Of a DNA stretch of 64,000 nt, positions 34,837-43,044 are shown in pieces. The stretch is from NCBI RefSeq assembly GCF_014295035.1, contig NZ_CP060404.1, positions 6,178,501 through 6,242,500 of the forward strand, given 5' to 3'. The stretch's first letter is position 1. Each line of letters begins with the position of its first letter. The notes under the pieces were generated by a model. That model was not told the DNA's origin, did not search any database, and worked only from the letters and a program-made list of their open reading frames with translations. The translations under genes and the position numbers were made by a program. Source of the stretch: Streptomyces buecherae. Its GTDB lineage: Bacteria > Actinomycetota > Actinomycetes > Streptomycetales > Streptomycetaceae.

Positions 34837-36006
34837 ATGACCGGGCCTGGAGACCCTCCCGAGGGGACACCTGAGAGCGCCCCGGGAGGCGGTGACGACG
34901 AGTACCGCTCCGTCGTCTTCGACGAGTCGTTCGTCCGCGCCGCCCCCCTGCAAGAGTTCTCCGCCCAGGAGCGCATCGGCGACCACACGCCGGCCGTGCG
35001 CAGCCGGGGCGGTCCCCGACGGCGCGAGCGCGGCTCGCCGCAGCAGGCCGTCATCCTGGTCCTGCTCATCGCCGTCGCCTTCGCCACCGCCGTCTACATG
35101 GGCATCCAACGCCCGTACCAGAAGCCCACGACGCGCGCCGCCGAGCCGCTGCGCAGCACGCTGGTGCCGCTCACCCCGCGCGGCGAGGTGCCCGGCGGCG
35201 CCGCGGCCGACCTGTACGCGAGCAGCCCGGCGCGGAAGTTCCGCATCGGCGCCGAGGGCATCACGCTGCCCGCGGTGGAGCGCACCGCGCACTTCTCCGA
35301 CGACCAGGTGCGGGAGGCGCTCGGCACGGCCAAGGAGTTCCTGGTGCACTCCGCGCTCGACGCGGACACGCTGGCCGGCGGCGACGCCCGCGCGGTCCGG
35401 ATGCTGATCGACCCGGACCAGCTCGGCCAGTTCGACGCGAGCCTGTCCCGCCCCGCCGACGACGGGCGGCACGCGGCCACCGGCTGGGTGATGCGCTTCG
35501 ACCCGGAGCGCGTCTCGCTGGCCAAGGAGCCGGTGCGGGTGCGGGGGAGCATGCGGGTGACCGAGGTGAACTCCACGGCCCTGGAGGTCGTCGCCGATCA
35601 CACGTACGTGTACGCCGTACGCCGCGCCGCGGCGCACGCCCCGCGCACGGACACCCCGGCCACCGGCTCGGCCGGTACCGGGAACGGCCGGGACCTGGCG
35701 GAGCCGGTCACCGTGCCGGGCACCGGGCCGCACTCGCTGTTCACGGTGCGGCGCGAGGCCCGGCTCCGCTTCGACCGGGAGGACCTGCGCGACCACCACG
35801 TGGAGGTCGTGGAGAGCGCCCTACAGGCCGGGCCGCAGGCGTGCGCGACGGACGCCGCGACCTACCTCCAGCCGTTGTTCGCGGGGCAGCGCGCGCCAGC
35901 GGACGCCTCAGCCGGTACGAACCCGTACGCGACCGGGCGCCCCACCGACTCGCTGTGCGGCGTGCTGGCGCCGGACGCCCAGCCGTCTGGCACGGGCCGC
36001 CGCTAG
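34837..36006 (+). CDS. Single-pass membrane protein with SVVFDE motif (second of two)
   Basis: A 389-residue protein. Its cytosolic N-terminus carries at 25-46 the motif SVVFDESFVR...SAQERI, nearly the same as in the previous gene. A membrane helix lies at about 69-88 (QQAVILVLLIAVAFATAVYMG). The outside domain (about 90-389) is mixed alpha/beta with two late cysteines and is not a family I recognise. ATG 34837 follows TACTCT by six bases, again a leaderless arrangement; an ATG at 34789 would add 16 residues. The two genes look like a functional pair. Confidence 0.75.
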   Translation: MTGPGDPPEGTPESAPGGGDDEYRSVVFDESFVRAAPLQEFSAQERIGDHTPAVRSRGGPRRRERGSPQQAVILVLLIAVAFATAVYMGIQRPYQKPTTRAAEPLRSTLVPLTPRGEVPGGAAADLYASSPARKFRIGAEGITLPAVERTAHFSDDQVREALGTAKEFLVHSALDADTLAGGDARAVRMLIDPDQLGQFDASLSRPADDGRHAATGWVMRFDPERVSLAKEPVRVRGSMRVTEVNSTALEVVADHTYVYAVRRAAAHAPRTDTPATGSAGTGNGRDLAEPVTVPGTGPHSLFTVRREARLRFDREDLRDHHVEVVESALQAGPQACATDAATYLQPLFAGQRAPADASAGTNPYATGRPTDSLCGVLAPDAQPSGTGRR

Positions 36007-36024
36007 CCCGGCGGGGGCCGTGCG

Positions 36025-36081
36025 GGCCCCGGGCGGGCCGTCGCGGGGCCCGTGGGGCCCCGGCGCGGGCCCGCCGGGGCC
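36025..36081. terminator. Convergent terminator between the membrane-protein gene and the M48 gene
   Basis: About 14-bp stem with one bulge, 36025-36039 against 36067-36081, in a very GC-rich loop region between convergent stops. Confidence 0.5.
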
Positions 36082-36100
36082 TTGCCGCTCGCGACGGCGC

Positions 36101-37315
36101 CTAGCGGCTCGCGTCGCCGCCCGTCGGGCCGGTGCCGCCGTCGCCCGTGGAGCCGTTGGAGCCGGTGCCGCCTCCGTCGCCCGCCGGGCCGCTGCCGCCC
36201 GCCGGGCCGCCGCCGGTCGGGCCGCTGCCGCCGGTGGGTCCCTCGCCGGCGGCCGGGCCGCCGGCGTCGGAGCCGCCGCCCCGACCGCCGCCGGTGAACC
36301 TGTCGCGCAGCTTGCCGCCCAGGTCGCCGGCGCCGCCCGCGATGTCCCGGACCAGGCCCATCAGCGGGTCCTTGCTGCTGCGCACGGTGTCCGCGTAGTG
36401 GCTCGCCGACTCCCGGAACGACTCGCTGACCGAGGTGTCCTTGTCCTCGTCCCGGCGCGGGTAGTGGCCGTCCATGATCCGCTGGTAGTCGCGGCTGGCC
36501 GCCCACTTCTTCAGCTCGGCCGCGCGCACGGTGGCGAACGGGTGGGTACGGGGCAGCACGTTGAGGATCTTCAGCACGGAGTCGCGCAGGTCGCCGCTGG
36601 CCTCGTACTCCTCGGCCTGCTCCAGGAACGCGTCCACGTTCATCTCGTGCAGGTGGTTGCCGCCCGCCAGCTTCATCAGGCCGCGCATCGACGCCCTGAG
36701 GTCCTGGCCGACGAGCAGCCCGGCCCGGTCCGCCGACAGCTCCGACTTGCGGAACCACTCGCGCAGCGCCGTCACGATCGCCATCACGGCGATGTTGCCG
36801 AGCGGGATCCAGGCGACCTTCGTCGCGAAGTTGGTGAGGAACAGCAGGATCGTGCGGTACACGGCGTGCCCCGACAGGGCGTGCCCCACCTCGTGGCCGA
36901 TGACCGCCCGCATCTCCTCCTCGTCGAGGAGTTCGACCAGGCCGGTGGTCAGCACGATGATCGGCTCGTCGAGCCCGATGCACATGGCGTTCGGGTTCGG
37001 GTCCTGCTGGACGTACATCAGCGGGATCCGCTCCATGTCCAGCACGTAACAGGCGTCCCGCAGCATGTCGTTGAGGTGCGCGAACTGGCGGTCGCTCACC
37101 CGCACCGAGTCGGACAGGAACAGCAGGCGCAGGCTGCGCTCGGGGAGCAGGCCGCTGAGTGTCTTGAAGACGGTGTCGAACCCGCTCAACTTCCGCAGCG
37201 CCACCAGCGCGGACCGGTCGGCGGGGTGCTCGTAGGCGCGGGAGGAGATCCCGGGAAATCGCCTGCGCTCGCGGCTCGGTACGTGCTCGTGCCCGTGAGT
37301 GTTGCTGTCGCTCAT
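36101..37315 (-). CDS. M48-family membrane zinc metalloprotease
   Basis: A 404-residue protein. The zinc site is HEVGH at residues 141-145 with the downstream glutamate helix in the SELSADRAGLL segment. Hydrophobic segments around 155-200 suggest membrane insertion, as in HtpX/Ste24-like proteases. The last 70 residues are a Gly/Pro/Ser repeat tail (GPTGG/GPAGG). Probable role: membrane protein quality control. ATG 37315 gives MSDSNTHGHEH. It is convergent with the SVVFDE pair and divergent from the small membrane-protein genes. Confidence 0.88.
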   Translation of the reverse strand: MSDSNTHGHEHVPSRERRRFPGISSRAYEHPADRSALVALRKLSGFDTVFKTLSGLLPERSLRLLFLSDSVRVSDRQFAHLNDMLRDACYVLDMERIPLMYVQQDPNPNAMCIGLDEPIIVLTTGLVELLDEEEMRAVIGHEVGHALSGHAVYRTILLFLTNFATKVAWIPLGNIAVMAIVTALREWFRKSELSADRAGLLVGQDLRASMRGLMKLAGGNHLHEMNVDAFLEQAEEYEASGDLRDSVLKILNVLPRTHPFATVRAAELKKWAASRDYQRIMDGHYPRRDEDKDTSVSESFRESASHYADTVRSSKDPLMGLVRDIAGGAGDLGGKLRDRFTGGGRGGGSDAGGPAAGEGPTGGSGPTGGGPAGGSGPAGDGGGTGSNGSTGDGGTGPTGGDASR

Positions 37316-37409
37316 CGTGCCCCCTCGTGTGACTGCCGGTCGTGGCCCCTGACGCCCCTTGGCCCCACCCCACCCTAGGACGTGCGGATGACGTGGCTAC
37401 CGTGGAGTG

Positions 37410-37604
37410 ATGCACTACCTCACTGGCCTGCACGACGTCGTCCTCGCCGTCCCCACCCCCACCGCGACCCCCGGCGGCGGTGGCTCGCACGGCGGCGGCG
37501 CGGGGCCCGTCCTGCGCACGGTGATCGTCGTCGGGGTGGTGGGCGCCGTCCTCCTCGCCTGGTTCCTGCTGCGCGGCTACCGGGGACAGGGCGGGCAGGA
37601 CTGA
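37410..37604 (+). CDS. Small single-pass membrane protein
   Basis: A 64-residue protein with a Pro/Thr/Gly-rich outside segment (TPTATPGGGGSHGGG) and one helix, VLRTVIVVGVVGAVLLAWFLLRGY, near the C-terminus. TACCGT ends six bases before the ATG, so the transcript may be leaderless. The function is unknown, but it belongs to the same conserved string as nadD and the LCP gene. Confidence 0.65.
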   Translation: MHYLTGLHDVVLAVPTPTATPGGGGSHGGGAGPVLRTVIVVGVVGAVLLAWFLLRGYRGQGGQD

Positions 37605-37763
37605 GCCCCCGTCGGGCCCCGCCCCGGGCCTGCCAGTCGACAAGACGTGCGGAGTCGGCGTGAGGTTGCGCGAGGTCGCCGCATACGATGTGCCGGAAGT
37701 CTTCTGCCCGACCCTCCCCGAGCCGCGTGGCCTGGGGACCGCCCCGGATAGGTCCTGCTGACG

Positions 37764-37934
37764 ATGACCGCATTCCACACCGCACACGCGACCCTGGCCA
37801 CGCTCGCCTCCGAGGGCGGCGGCGAGCACAGTGGCAAGCACGACAGCCTCAACCCCTACCTGACCGGTGGCGGAGCCTTGCTCTTCCTGCTCCTGCTGCT
37901 GTGGATCACCACGCGCTTCAACCGGGACCGCTGA
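37764..37934 (+). CDS. Tiny single-pass membrane protein upstream of nadD
   Basis: A 56-residue frame, easily missed for its size. It starts MTAFHTAHATLATLAS, has a Gly/His-rich middle (EGGGEHSGKHDSLNPY) and one hydrophobic helix, GGGALLFLLLLLWITT, ending RFNRDR. The layout, helix then basic end, fits a real small membrane protein, and it resembles ones seen in this spot in Streptomyces. The function is unknown. A GATAGGT element lies about 15 bases upstream. Confidence 0.65.
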   Translation: MTAFHTAHATLATLASEGGGEHSGKHDSLNPYLTGGGALLFLLLLLWITTRFNRDR

Positions 37935-37977
37935 CCTCGGCGCCGGGGTACGAGCGCGCTTAGTAGGGTCTGCACGC

Positions 37978-38589
37978 ATGGGAGAACAGACAGCGTCCGT
38001 GAAGCGGCGACTCGGCGTGATGGGCGGGACCTTCGACCCGATCCACCACGGACACCTGGTCGCCGCCAGCGAGGTGGCCGCGCAGTTCCACCTGGACGAG
38101 GTGGTGTTCGTGCCGACCGGACAGCCGTGGCAGAAGAGCCACAAGACGGTGTCCCCGGCCGAGGACCGCTACCTGATGACGGTGATCGCCACCGCGTCCA
38201 ACCCGCAGTTCTCCGTCAGCCGGATCGACATCGACCGCGGCGGCAAGACGTACACCGCGGACACCCTGCGCGACCTGCGGGCCGAGAACGCGGACGCGGA
38301 CCTGTTCTTCATCACCGGTGCCGACGCCCTGTCGCAGATCCTGACCTGGCACGACGCGGCGGACCTGTTCTCGCTCGCGCACTTCATCGGGGTGACCAGG
38401 CCGGGGCACATACTGACGGACGCGGGCCTGCCCGAGGGCGGCGTCTCGCTGATCGAGGTCCCGGCGCTGGCGATCTCCTCGACGGACTGCCGAGCACGCG
38501 TCGCGCAGGGCGATCCGGTCTGGTACCTGGTGCCCGACGGCGTGGTGCGCTACATCGACAAGCGCGAGCTGTACCGCGACGACGGCTGA
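37978..38589 (+). CDS. nadD: Nicotinate-nucleotide adenylyltransferase
   Basis: A 203-residue enzyme that adenylates nicotinate mononucleotide in NAD synthesis. The nucleotidyltransferase motif GGTFDPIHHGH is at about 16-26, with the Rossmann segments FFITGADAL and the C-terminal ALAISSTDCR (usually ISST-x-IR; here Cys replaces the usual Ile). ATG 37978 follows TAGGGT by eight bases; the frame upstream overlaps the tiny membrane-protein gene and is not conserved. The LCP gene starts ten bases downstream, so the two are in one operon. Confidence 0.95.
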   Translation: MGEQTASVKRRLGVMGGTFDPIHHGHLVAASEVAAQFHLDEVVFVPTGQPWQKSHKTVSPAEDRYLMTVIATASNPQFSVSRIDIDRGGKTYTADTLRDLRAENADADLFFITGADALSQILTWHDAADLFSLAHFIGVTRPGHILTDAGLPEGGVSLIEVPALAISSTDCRARVAQGDPVWYLVPDGVVRYIDKRELYRDDG

Positions 38590-38599
38590 AGGGGCACCG

Positions 38600-40861
38600 G
38601 TGAACGACCGACAGGACCCGCCTCCTCCCGACGACTGGCCCGGGGACCGACCGTACGACCCCCACCCCCCGGGCGACCCGTACGGCACCGGCGCCGGGTA
38701 CCCATCCGACGCCTCCTACCAGGCGCCCTACCAGCCCCCCTACCCCGCCGACGGTGGTTACCCGCAGGGCGGCTACCAGCAGAGTGGCTACCCGCAGCAG
38801 CCCCAGGGCTACGGCTACGACGCCTACCAGCAGCCCGACCAGCCCCACGAACCCCACCAGCCCAGTCAGGCCGGCTACCCGGCGCAGGGCCAACAACAGG
38901 GCTACCAGGGCTACCCGCAGGCGCAGGACGAGGGCTACGACCCGTACGGCGGCCCCGGCACACAGGGGCCCGGCCAGGGCCCCCGCCATGGCCAGGGTCA
39001 CGGCCAGGCGCACGGTGACGCGTACGGACAGCAGCAGCCCGGCGTGGGGCAGCCGGCGTCCTACGATCCGTACGGCGGCAGCCAGCACCAGCGGTACCCG
39101 GGGCAGGACCAGGCCCCGCAGGGCCAGCACGGTTTCCCGGACGCCTACGGCGCGCCGCGGGCGTACCCGGGCCAGGGCCCCGACGGCTCGCGGTCGCCCG
39201 AGGCCGGCCAGCCCTACCCGACCGGCCGGCACGGCCACGCGGCGCCGACGGCCTCGCACGCGCCGCCCCAGGCGACCCAGGCACCCTCGCAGGACGGCTA
39301 CGGCTACGACGCGTACGGCCAGCCCGCGCCCCAGGCGGCCACCCACCGCCGGGTGCCACGCCAGGGCCAGCCCGACCAAGCCCGACCCGACCAGGGACCA
39401 GCCCAGGCCGGGCGAGCCCAGGCCGGGCAGGCCGCCGACGGCGCGTGGCTGCCACGGCAGGCCGAGGCGCGGCAGGCACCGCCCGTGCCCGCCGGCAGCG
39501 CGCCGGGCCGGGGCTCCGACGAGGCACCCGGGCGATCCGGGCCGACCCGGGGCGAGGGTGGCGCGTCGGGGCGGGAGGGCGCTGACGGGGCGGACGACGA
39601 CTACCGGACCGAGCAGTTCTCGTTCATCGAGGAGCCGGACGAGGAGTCGGAAGACGTCATCGACTGGCTGAAGTTCGCCGAGACCCGCTCGGAGCGGCGC
39701 GACGGGCGCAAGCGGCAACTGCGCACCCGCCTGATCGGGCTCATCGCCGCGCTCGCCCTCGTCGCCGGCTGCGGCGTGGGCTACCTCTGGTACGCCGACA
39801 AACTCCCGGGCGTCTCCAGCGGTGGGGACGACGAGGCCGCCGCGGGCGGCCCGCAGCAGCGCCAGGTGATCGTCGTGCACCTGCGCGAGACCAAGGGCGG
39901 CGGCAGCTCCAGCGCGCTGCTGGTGGACAACGAGACGACCAGGAAGGGCAGCACCGTCCTGCTGCCCAACGCGCTCGCCGTCGCCGGCGAGAACGGCACC
40001 ACCACCCTCGGCAACGCCGTGGAGGACGAGGGGGCGGGCGGCACCAGGGACGCGCTGAGCACGCTGCTCGGCTCCGAGATCCAGGGCACCTGGCGCCTGG
40101 ACACGCCCTACCTGGAGAACCTGGTCGAGCTGGTGGGCGGGATCACGCTCGACACCGACGTCACCGTTCCGGGCGCCAGGAAGGGCGACGACCCGCTGGT
40201 CAGGCCCGGCAAGGACGTACAGCTCGGCGGCCAGGGCGCCGTCGCGTACGCCACTCACCAGGAGCCGGGCGAGGACCAGGCCAAGCAGCTCACCCGGTTC
40301 GGCCAGGTGATGGAGGCCGTGTTGGAGAAGGTCTCCACCGACCCGGGGAAGGCCACCACCACCGTCGAGCAGCTCTCCCAGATCCCCGACCCCTCGCTGT
40401 CCGAGAAGCAACTGGGGGCCTCGCTGGCCGGGCTCGCCCAGCGCGCCCAGGACGGCTCGTACGCCACCGACCTGCTCGCCGTGCAGAGCGACGGCACGCT
40501 CAGCGAGGAGGCCACCGAGAACGTGGTCAAGGACGTGCTCGGCGGCTCGGTCAAGAAGCCGGACGACGCGGCCGACAGCCCCGCGCGGGTGAGCGTGCGC
40601 GACGCGACGGGCGACGACCAGAAGGCGAGCGCGGCACAGGTCGCCCTGGTCAACGGCGGCTTCACGGTCCTCGGCGGCGGCACGGGACCCGCCGAGTCCA
40701 CCTCGCGCGTCAGCTACGCGGACGCCGCACAGGCCGGCCAGGCCAAGGAGGTCGCCGCGACGCTCGGGCTGCCGGAGAGCGCGGTACGCCAGGGCAAGGG
40801 CGCGGCCAACGCCGACGTCACGGTCGTCCTCGGCCGCGACTTCAAGGGCCAGCAGGGCTGA
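38600..40861 (+). CDS. LytR-CpsA-Psr (PdtA-like) wall-polymer transferase with long Gln/Tyr/Pro-rich N-terminus
   Basis: A 753-residue protein. Residues 1-330 are cytosolic and disordered, made of Gly-Tyr-Gln-Pro repeats. One membrane helix lies at about 377-398. The outside part holds an LCP domain (about 415-600) and a LytR_C domain (about 650-750; VSVRDATG, ALVNGGFTV). LCP enzymes move lipid-linked glycopolymers to peptidoglycan. The S. coelicolor protein beside nadD, PdtA (SCO2578), transfers polydiglycosylphosphate; position and layout match. The LCP core is divergent, with SSSALLVDNETT where canonical members have an Asp/Arg motif. GTG 38600 follows AAGGGG. Confidence 0.85.
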   Translation: MNDRQDPPPPDDWPGDRPYDPHPPGDPYGTGAGYPSDASYQAPYQPPYPADGGYPQGGYQQSGYPQQPQGYGYDAYQQPDQPHEPHQPSQAGYPAQGQQQGYQGYPQAQDEGYDPYGGPGTQGPGQGPRHGQGHGQAHGDAYGQQQPGVGQPASYDPYGGSQHQRYPGQDQAPQGQHGFPDAYGAPRAYPGQGPDGSRSPEAGQPYPTGRHGHAAPTASHAPPQATQAPSQDGYGYDAYGQPAPQAATHRRVPRQGQPDQARPDQGPAQAGRAQAGQAADGAWLPRQAEARQAPPVPAGSAPGRGSDEAPGRSGPTRGEGGASGREGADGADDDYRTEQFSFIEEPDEESEDVIDWLKFAETRSERRDGRKRQLRTRLIGLIAALALVAGCGVGYLWYADKLPGVSSGGDDEAAAGGPQQRQVIVVHLRETKGGGSSSALLVDNETTRKGSTVLLPNALAVAGENGTTTLGNAVEDEGAGGTRDALSTLLGSEIQGTWRLDTPYLENLVELVGGITLDTDVTVPGARKGDDPLVRPGKDVQLGGQGAVAYATHQEPGEDQAKQLTRFGQVMEAVLEKVSTDPGKATTTVEQLSQIPDPSLSEKQLGASLAGLAQRAQDGSYATDLLAVQSDGTLSEEATENVVKDVLGGSVKKPDDAADSPARVSVRDATGDDQKASAAQVALVNGGFTVLGGGTGPAESTSRVSYADAAQAGQAKEVAATLGLPESAVRQGKGAANADVTVVLGRDFKGQQG

Positions 40862-40895
40862 GGGACGCTCTGGCCCGGGACCGAGCCAGAGCCGA

Positions 40896-40928
40896 GCCCG
40901 GGCCCCGGCGGTGCGCCGGGGCCCGGGC
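40896..40928 (+). terminator. Terminator after the LCP gene
   Basis: Perfect 15-bp stem, 40896-40910 with 40914-40928, loop GTG. Confidence 0.85.
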
Positions 40929-41035
40929 CGCCGGCGCGTAAAGGGCTGGCGGAAGTGTCGGTGCGGCGTGAGACCCTTGAGGCACGCGCCCCCGGTCCTA
41001 CCACGGGGGTTACCACCAACCGGAAAGCCCTGCTT

Positions 41036-41488
41036 GTGACCGCCACGGACCGCTCCACCGAGCTCATCAAGACCGCCGCTCAGGCCGCGGCCGACAAGCT
41101 CGCGCACGACATCATCGCCTACGACGTCAGCGACGTGCTCGCCATCACCGACGCCTTCCTGCTCGCCTCGGCCCCCAACGACCGCCAGGTCAAGTCGATC
41201 GTCGACGAGATCGAGGAGCGGCTGAACAAGGAGCTCGACGCCAAGCCGGTGCGCCGCGAGGGCGACCGCGACGCCCGCTGGGTGCTGCTCGACTACGTCG
41301 ACATCGTGGTGCACGTCCAGCACAGCGAGGAGCGCGTCTTCTACGCCCTTGAGCGGCTGTGGAAGGACTGCCCCCAGCTCGAACTGCCCGCGGACGCCGT
41401 CGCCACCCAGGGCAAGGGTGCCGAGCACGCCAAGGCGCAGGCCGCGGCGGACGAGGGCGAGGGCGACCTGGACGGTGAGCTCCGCTGA
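41036..41488 (+). CDS. rsfS: Ribosomal silencing factor RsfS
   Basis: A 150-residue protein of the RsfS/DUF143 family, which binds ribosomal protein L14 and blocks subunit joining when nutrients are scarce. It has the family run DVSDVLAITDAFLLASAPNDRQ and WVLLDYVDIVVHVQ. The last 25 residues are Ala/Glu-rich and variable. GTG 41036 (VTATDRSTELI) fits the conserved N-terminus and follows GGAAAG; a GTG at 40955 would add unconserved sequence. The CTGA at its end couples it to the next gene. Confidence 0.92.
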   Translation: MTATDRSTELIKTAAQAAADKLAHDIIAYDVSDVLAITDAFLLASAPNDRQVKSIVDEIEERLNKELDAKPVRREGDRDARWVLLDYVDIVVHVQHSEERVFYALERLWKDCPQLELPADAVATQGKGAEHAKAQAAADEGEGDLDGELR

Positions 41489-42138
41489 CCGGCACCGAGC
41501 GCGGCCGTGGCCGCCGCATCGTCCTGTGGCGGCACGGCCAGACCGCGTGGAACCTCGAACGCCGCTTCCAGGGCTCCACGGACATCGAGCTGACCGAGAC
41601 CGGCGTGGCCCAGGCCCGCCGCGCCGCCCGGCTCCTGGCGGCGCTCAACCCGGACGCGATCATCGCCTCCGACCTGCGCCGGGCCGCCGCCACCGCCGCC
41701 GAGCTGGCCGCCCTCACCGGGCTCGACGTCACCCACGACCCGGCGCTGCGCGAGACGTACGCCGGCCAGTGGCAGGGCCTCACGCACGACGAGATCATGG
41801 CCCGCTTCGGCGACCAGTACACCGCGTGGAAGCGCGGCGAACCGGTCCGGCGCGGTGGCGGGGAGCTGGAGACGGAGGTGGCCGACCGGGCCGCGCCGTT
41901 CGTGTTGGCCATGGCCGACAAGCTGCCCGACGACGGCACCCTCGTCGTCGTCAGCCACGGCGGCACCATCCGCACCACCATCGGCCGGCTCATCGGCCTG
42001 GACCCGCACACCTGGGAGTCCCTCGGCGGCCTCACCAACTGCTGCTGGTCCGTGCTCGGCGAGGGCGCGCGCGGCTGGCGCCTCCTGGAGCACAACGCGG
42101 GCACCCTGCCCGAACCCGTCCTCGGCGACGACGACTGA
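41485..42138 (+). CDS. Histidine phosphatase (phosphoglycerate-mutase-like), probable CTG start
   Basis: A protein of about 217 residues with the catalytic RHG motif in IVLWRHGQTAWNLE, GSTDIELTETG, a DLRRAAATA segment and the second catalytic His in VVVSHGGTI. It hydrolyses or transfers phosphate through phospho-histidine; the substrate is unknown. No ATG, GTG or TTG lies between the upstream in-frame stop (TGA 41476) and the RHG motif. The CTG at 41485 overlaps the rsfS stop as CTGA and gives the usual start LTGTERGRGRRIVLWRHG. The only later canonical start, GTG 41605, would delete the active site. Confidence 0.85.
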   Translation: MTGTERGRGRRIVLWRHGQTAWNLERRFQGSTDIELTETGVAQARRAARLLAALNPDAIIASDLRRAAATAAELAALTGLDVTHDPALRETYAGQWQGLTHDEIMARFGDQYTAWKRGEPVRRGGGELETEVADRAAPFVLAMADKLPDDGTLVVVSHGGTIRTTIGRLIGLDPHTWESLGGLTNCCWSVLGEGARGWRLLEHNAGTLPEPVLGDDD

Positions 42139-42185
42139 GCCCAGCCCCCGACCAGCGCGGCCCAGCCCCACCGCCGCCCCCGGAT

Positions 42186-42215
42186 TTCACATTCGGCCAG
42201 GTCACGGGTTAGAGT
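42186..42215 (+). promoter_or_regulatory. Promoter of the first tRNA-Ala gene
   Basis: TTCACA (42186-42191), 18-base spacer, TAGAGT (42210-42215), about 63 bases before the tRNA. The region is AT-richer than its surroundings. Confidence 0.55.
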
Positions 42216-42278
42216 TCTACTCGTTCACGGCACGGAAGTGAGCCCCACCCGATGGGTTCACCTCCGAGACGGAACAGC

Positions 42279-42351
42279 GGGGCTATAGCTCAGTTGGTAG
42301 AGCGCCTGCATGGCATGCAGGAGGTCAGGAGTTCAATTCTCCTTAGCTCCA
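42279..42351 (+). tRNA. tRNA-Ala (anticodon GGC), copy 1
   Basis: A 73-base cloverleaf: acceptor GGGGCTA/TAGCTCC, D arm AGCTCAGTTGGTAGAGC, anticodon stem CCTGC-ATGGCAT-GCAGG with anticodon GGC at the loop centre, T arm AGGAGTTCAATTCTCCT. The CCA end is not encoded. Confidence 0.97.
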
Positions 42352-42410
42352 CGAAGGCGATAGGCGACCCATGTCCGCGGAAAGCGCGGACCGGGTCGCC
42401 TTCGTCGTTT
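42352..42410 (+). terminator. Terminator after tRNA-Ala copy 1
   Basis: GGCGACCC (42363-42370) pairs with GGGTCGCC (42393-42400), with an inner TCCGCG/CGCGGA stem, followed by TTCGTCGTTT. Confidence 0.85.
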
Positions 42411-43044
42411 CTGCTCGGCTTCGCCTCGCGGGGCGGGGGCTTCGCCACCCGCGGCCCCCGCGGGGTGGCCTCCTCGGAGTGGGTGAGCCGGGTGCTCGGC
42501 TTCGCCATCGCGGGTGCTCGGCTTCGCCGGAGCGGGGTGGGGGTGCGCGGCTGCGCCGGCGCGGGGGTGAGGGTGCGCGGCTTCGTCGGCGCGGAGTGCT
42601 CGGATTTGTTGTGGCGGGGGGCGGTGCCGGGGTGCGCGGCTTCGTCGGCGCGGAGTGCTCGGGTGCGCGGTAGCGGGTCGGGTGGGTTCGTTGTCGGGTG
42701 CGCGGCTTCGCTGGTGCGGGGTGAGGGGTGCTCGGCTTCGCCGGAGCGGGGTCGGGGTGCGCGGCTGCGCCGGCGTAGTTGGGCGGGTGGCTTTGCTGGT
42801 GGGGGTGGCTCGGGGGGCTCGGGGTCGCCGGTGTGGGTGGGCTTGGGGCTCGGTGTGGGGGCAAGGGCGGGGCGGTGCCCGGGGGGTGGCGGGGCGTCAG
42901 GTGGGCGGCGGGGGGAATCGGTTCGCGGGGGCTGGGCGCGGGTGCGAGGGAGATCGCGCTGTGACCAGGCGCTGACCCGCACGCCTTCGCATGACAGAAT
43001 CGAGATCGCCGCGAGGGGACGGTGCCGATGGGAGGGGCGGTGCG
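42411..43044 (+). repeat. G/T-rich low-complexity spacer with degenerate tandem repeats
   Basis: About 630 bases without a recognisable gene. From about 42485 to 42790 a degenerate unit of 25-35 bases, GGTGCGCGGCTTCGCCGGAGCGG and variants, recurs some eight times. The exact string GTGCGCGGCTTCGTCGGCGC occurs at about 42568 and again at about 42636. The plus strand is strongly enriched in G and T. All three frames stay open only because stop codons are rare in such sequence. Confidence 0.75.

Noticed and set aside
41605..42138. Histidine phosphatase starting at GTG 41605
   Set aside because: This would remove the catalytic RHG motif, which is intact upstream in the same frame.
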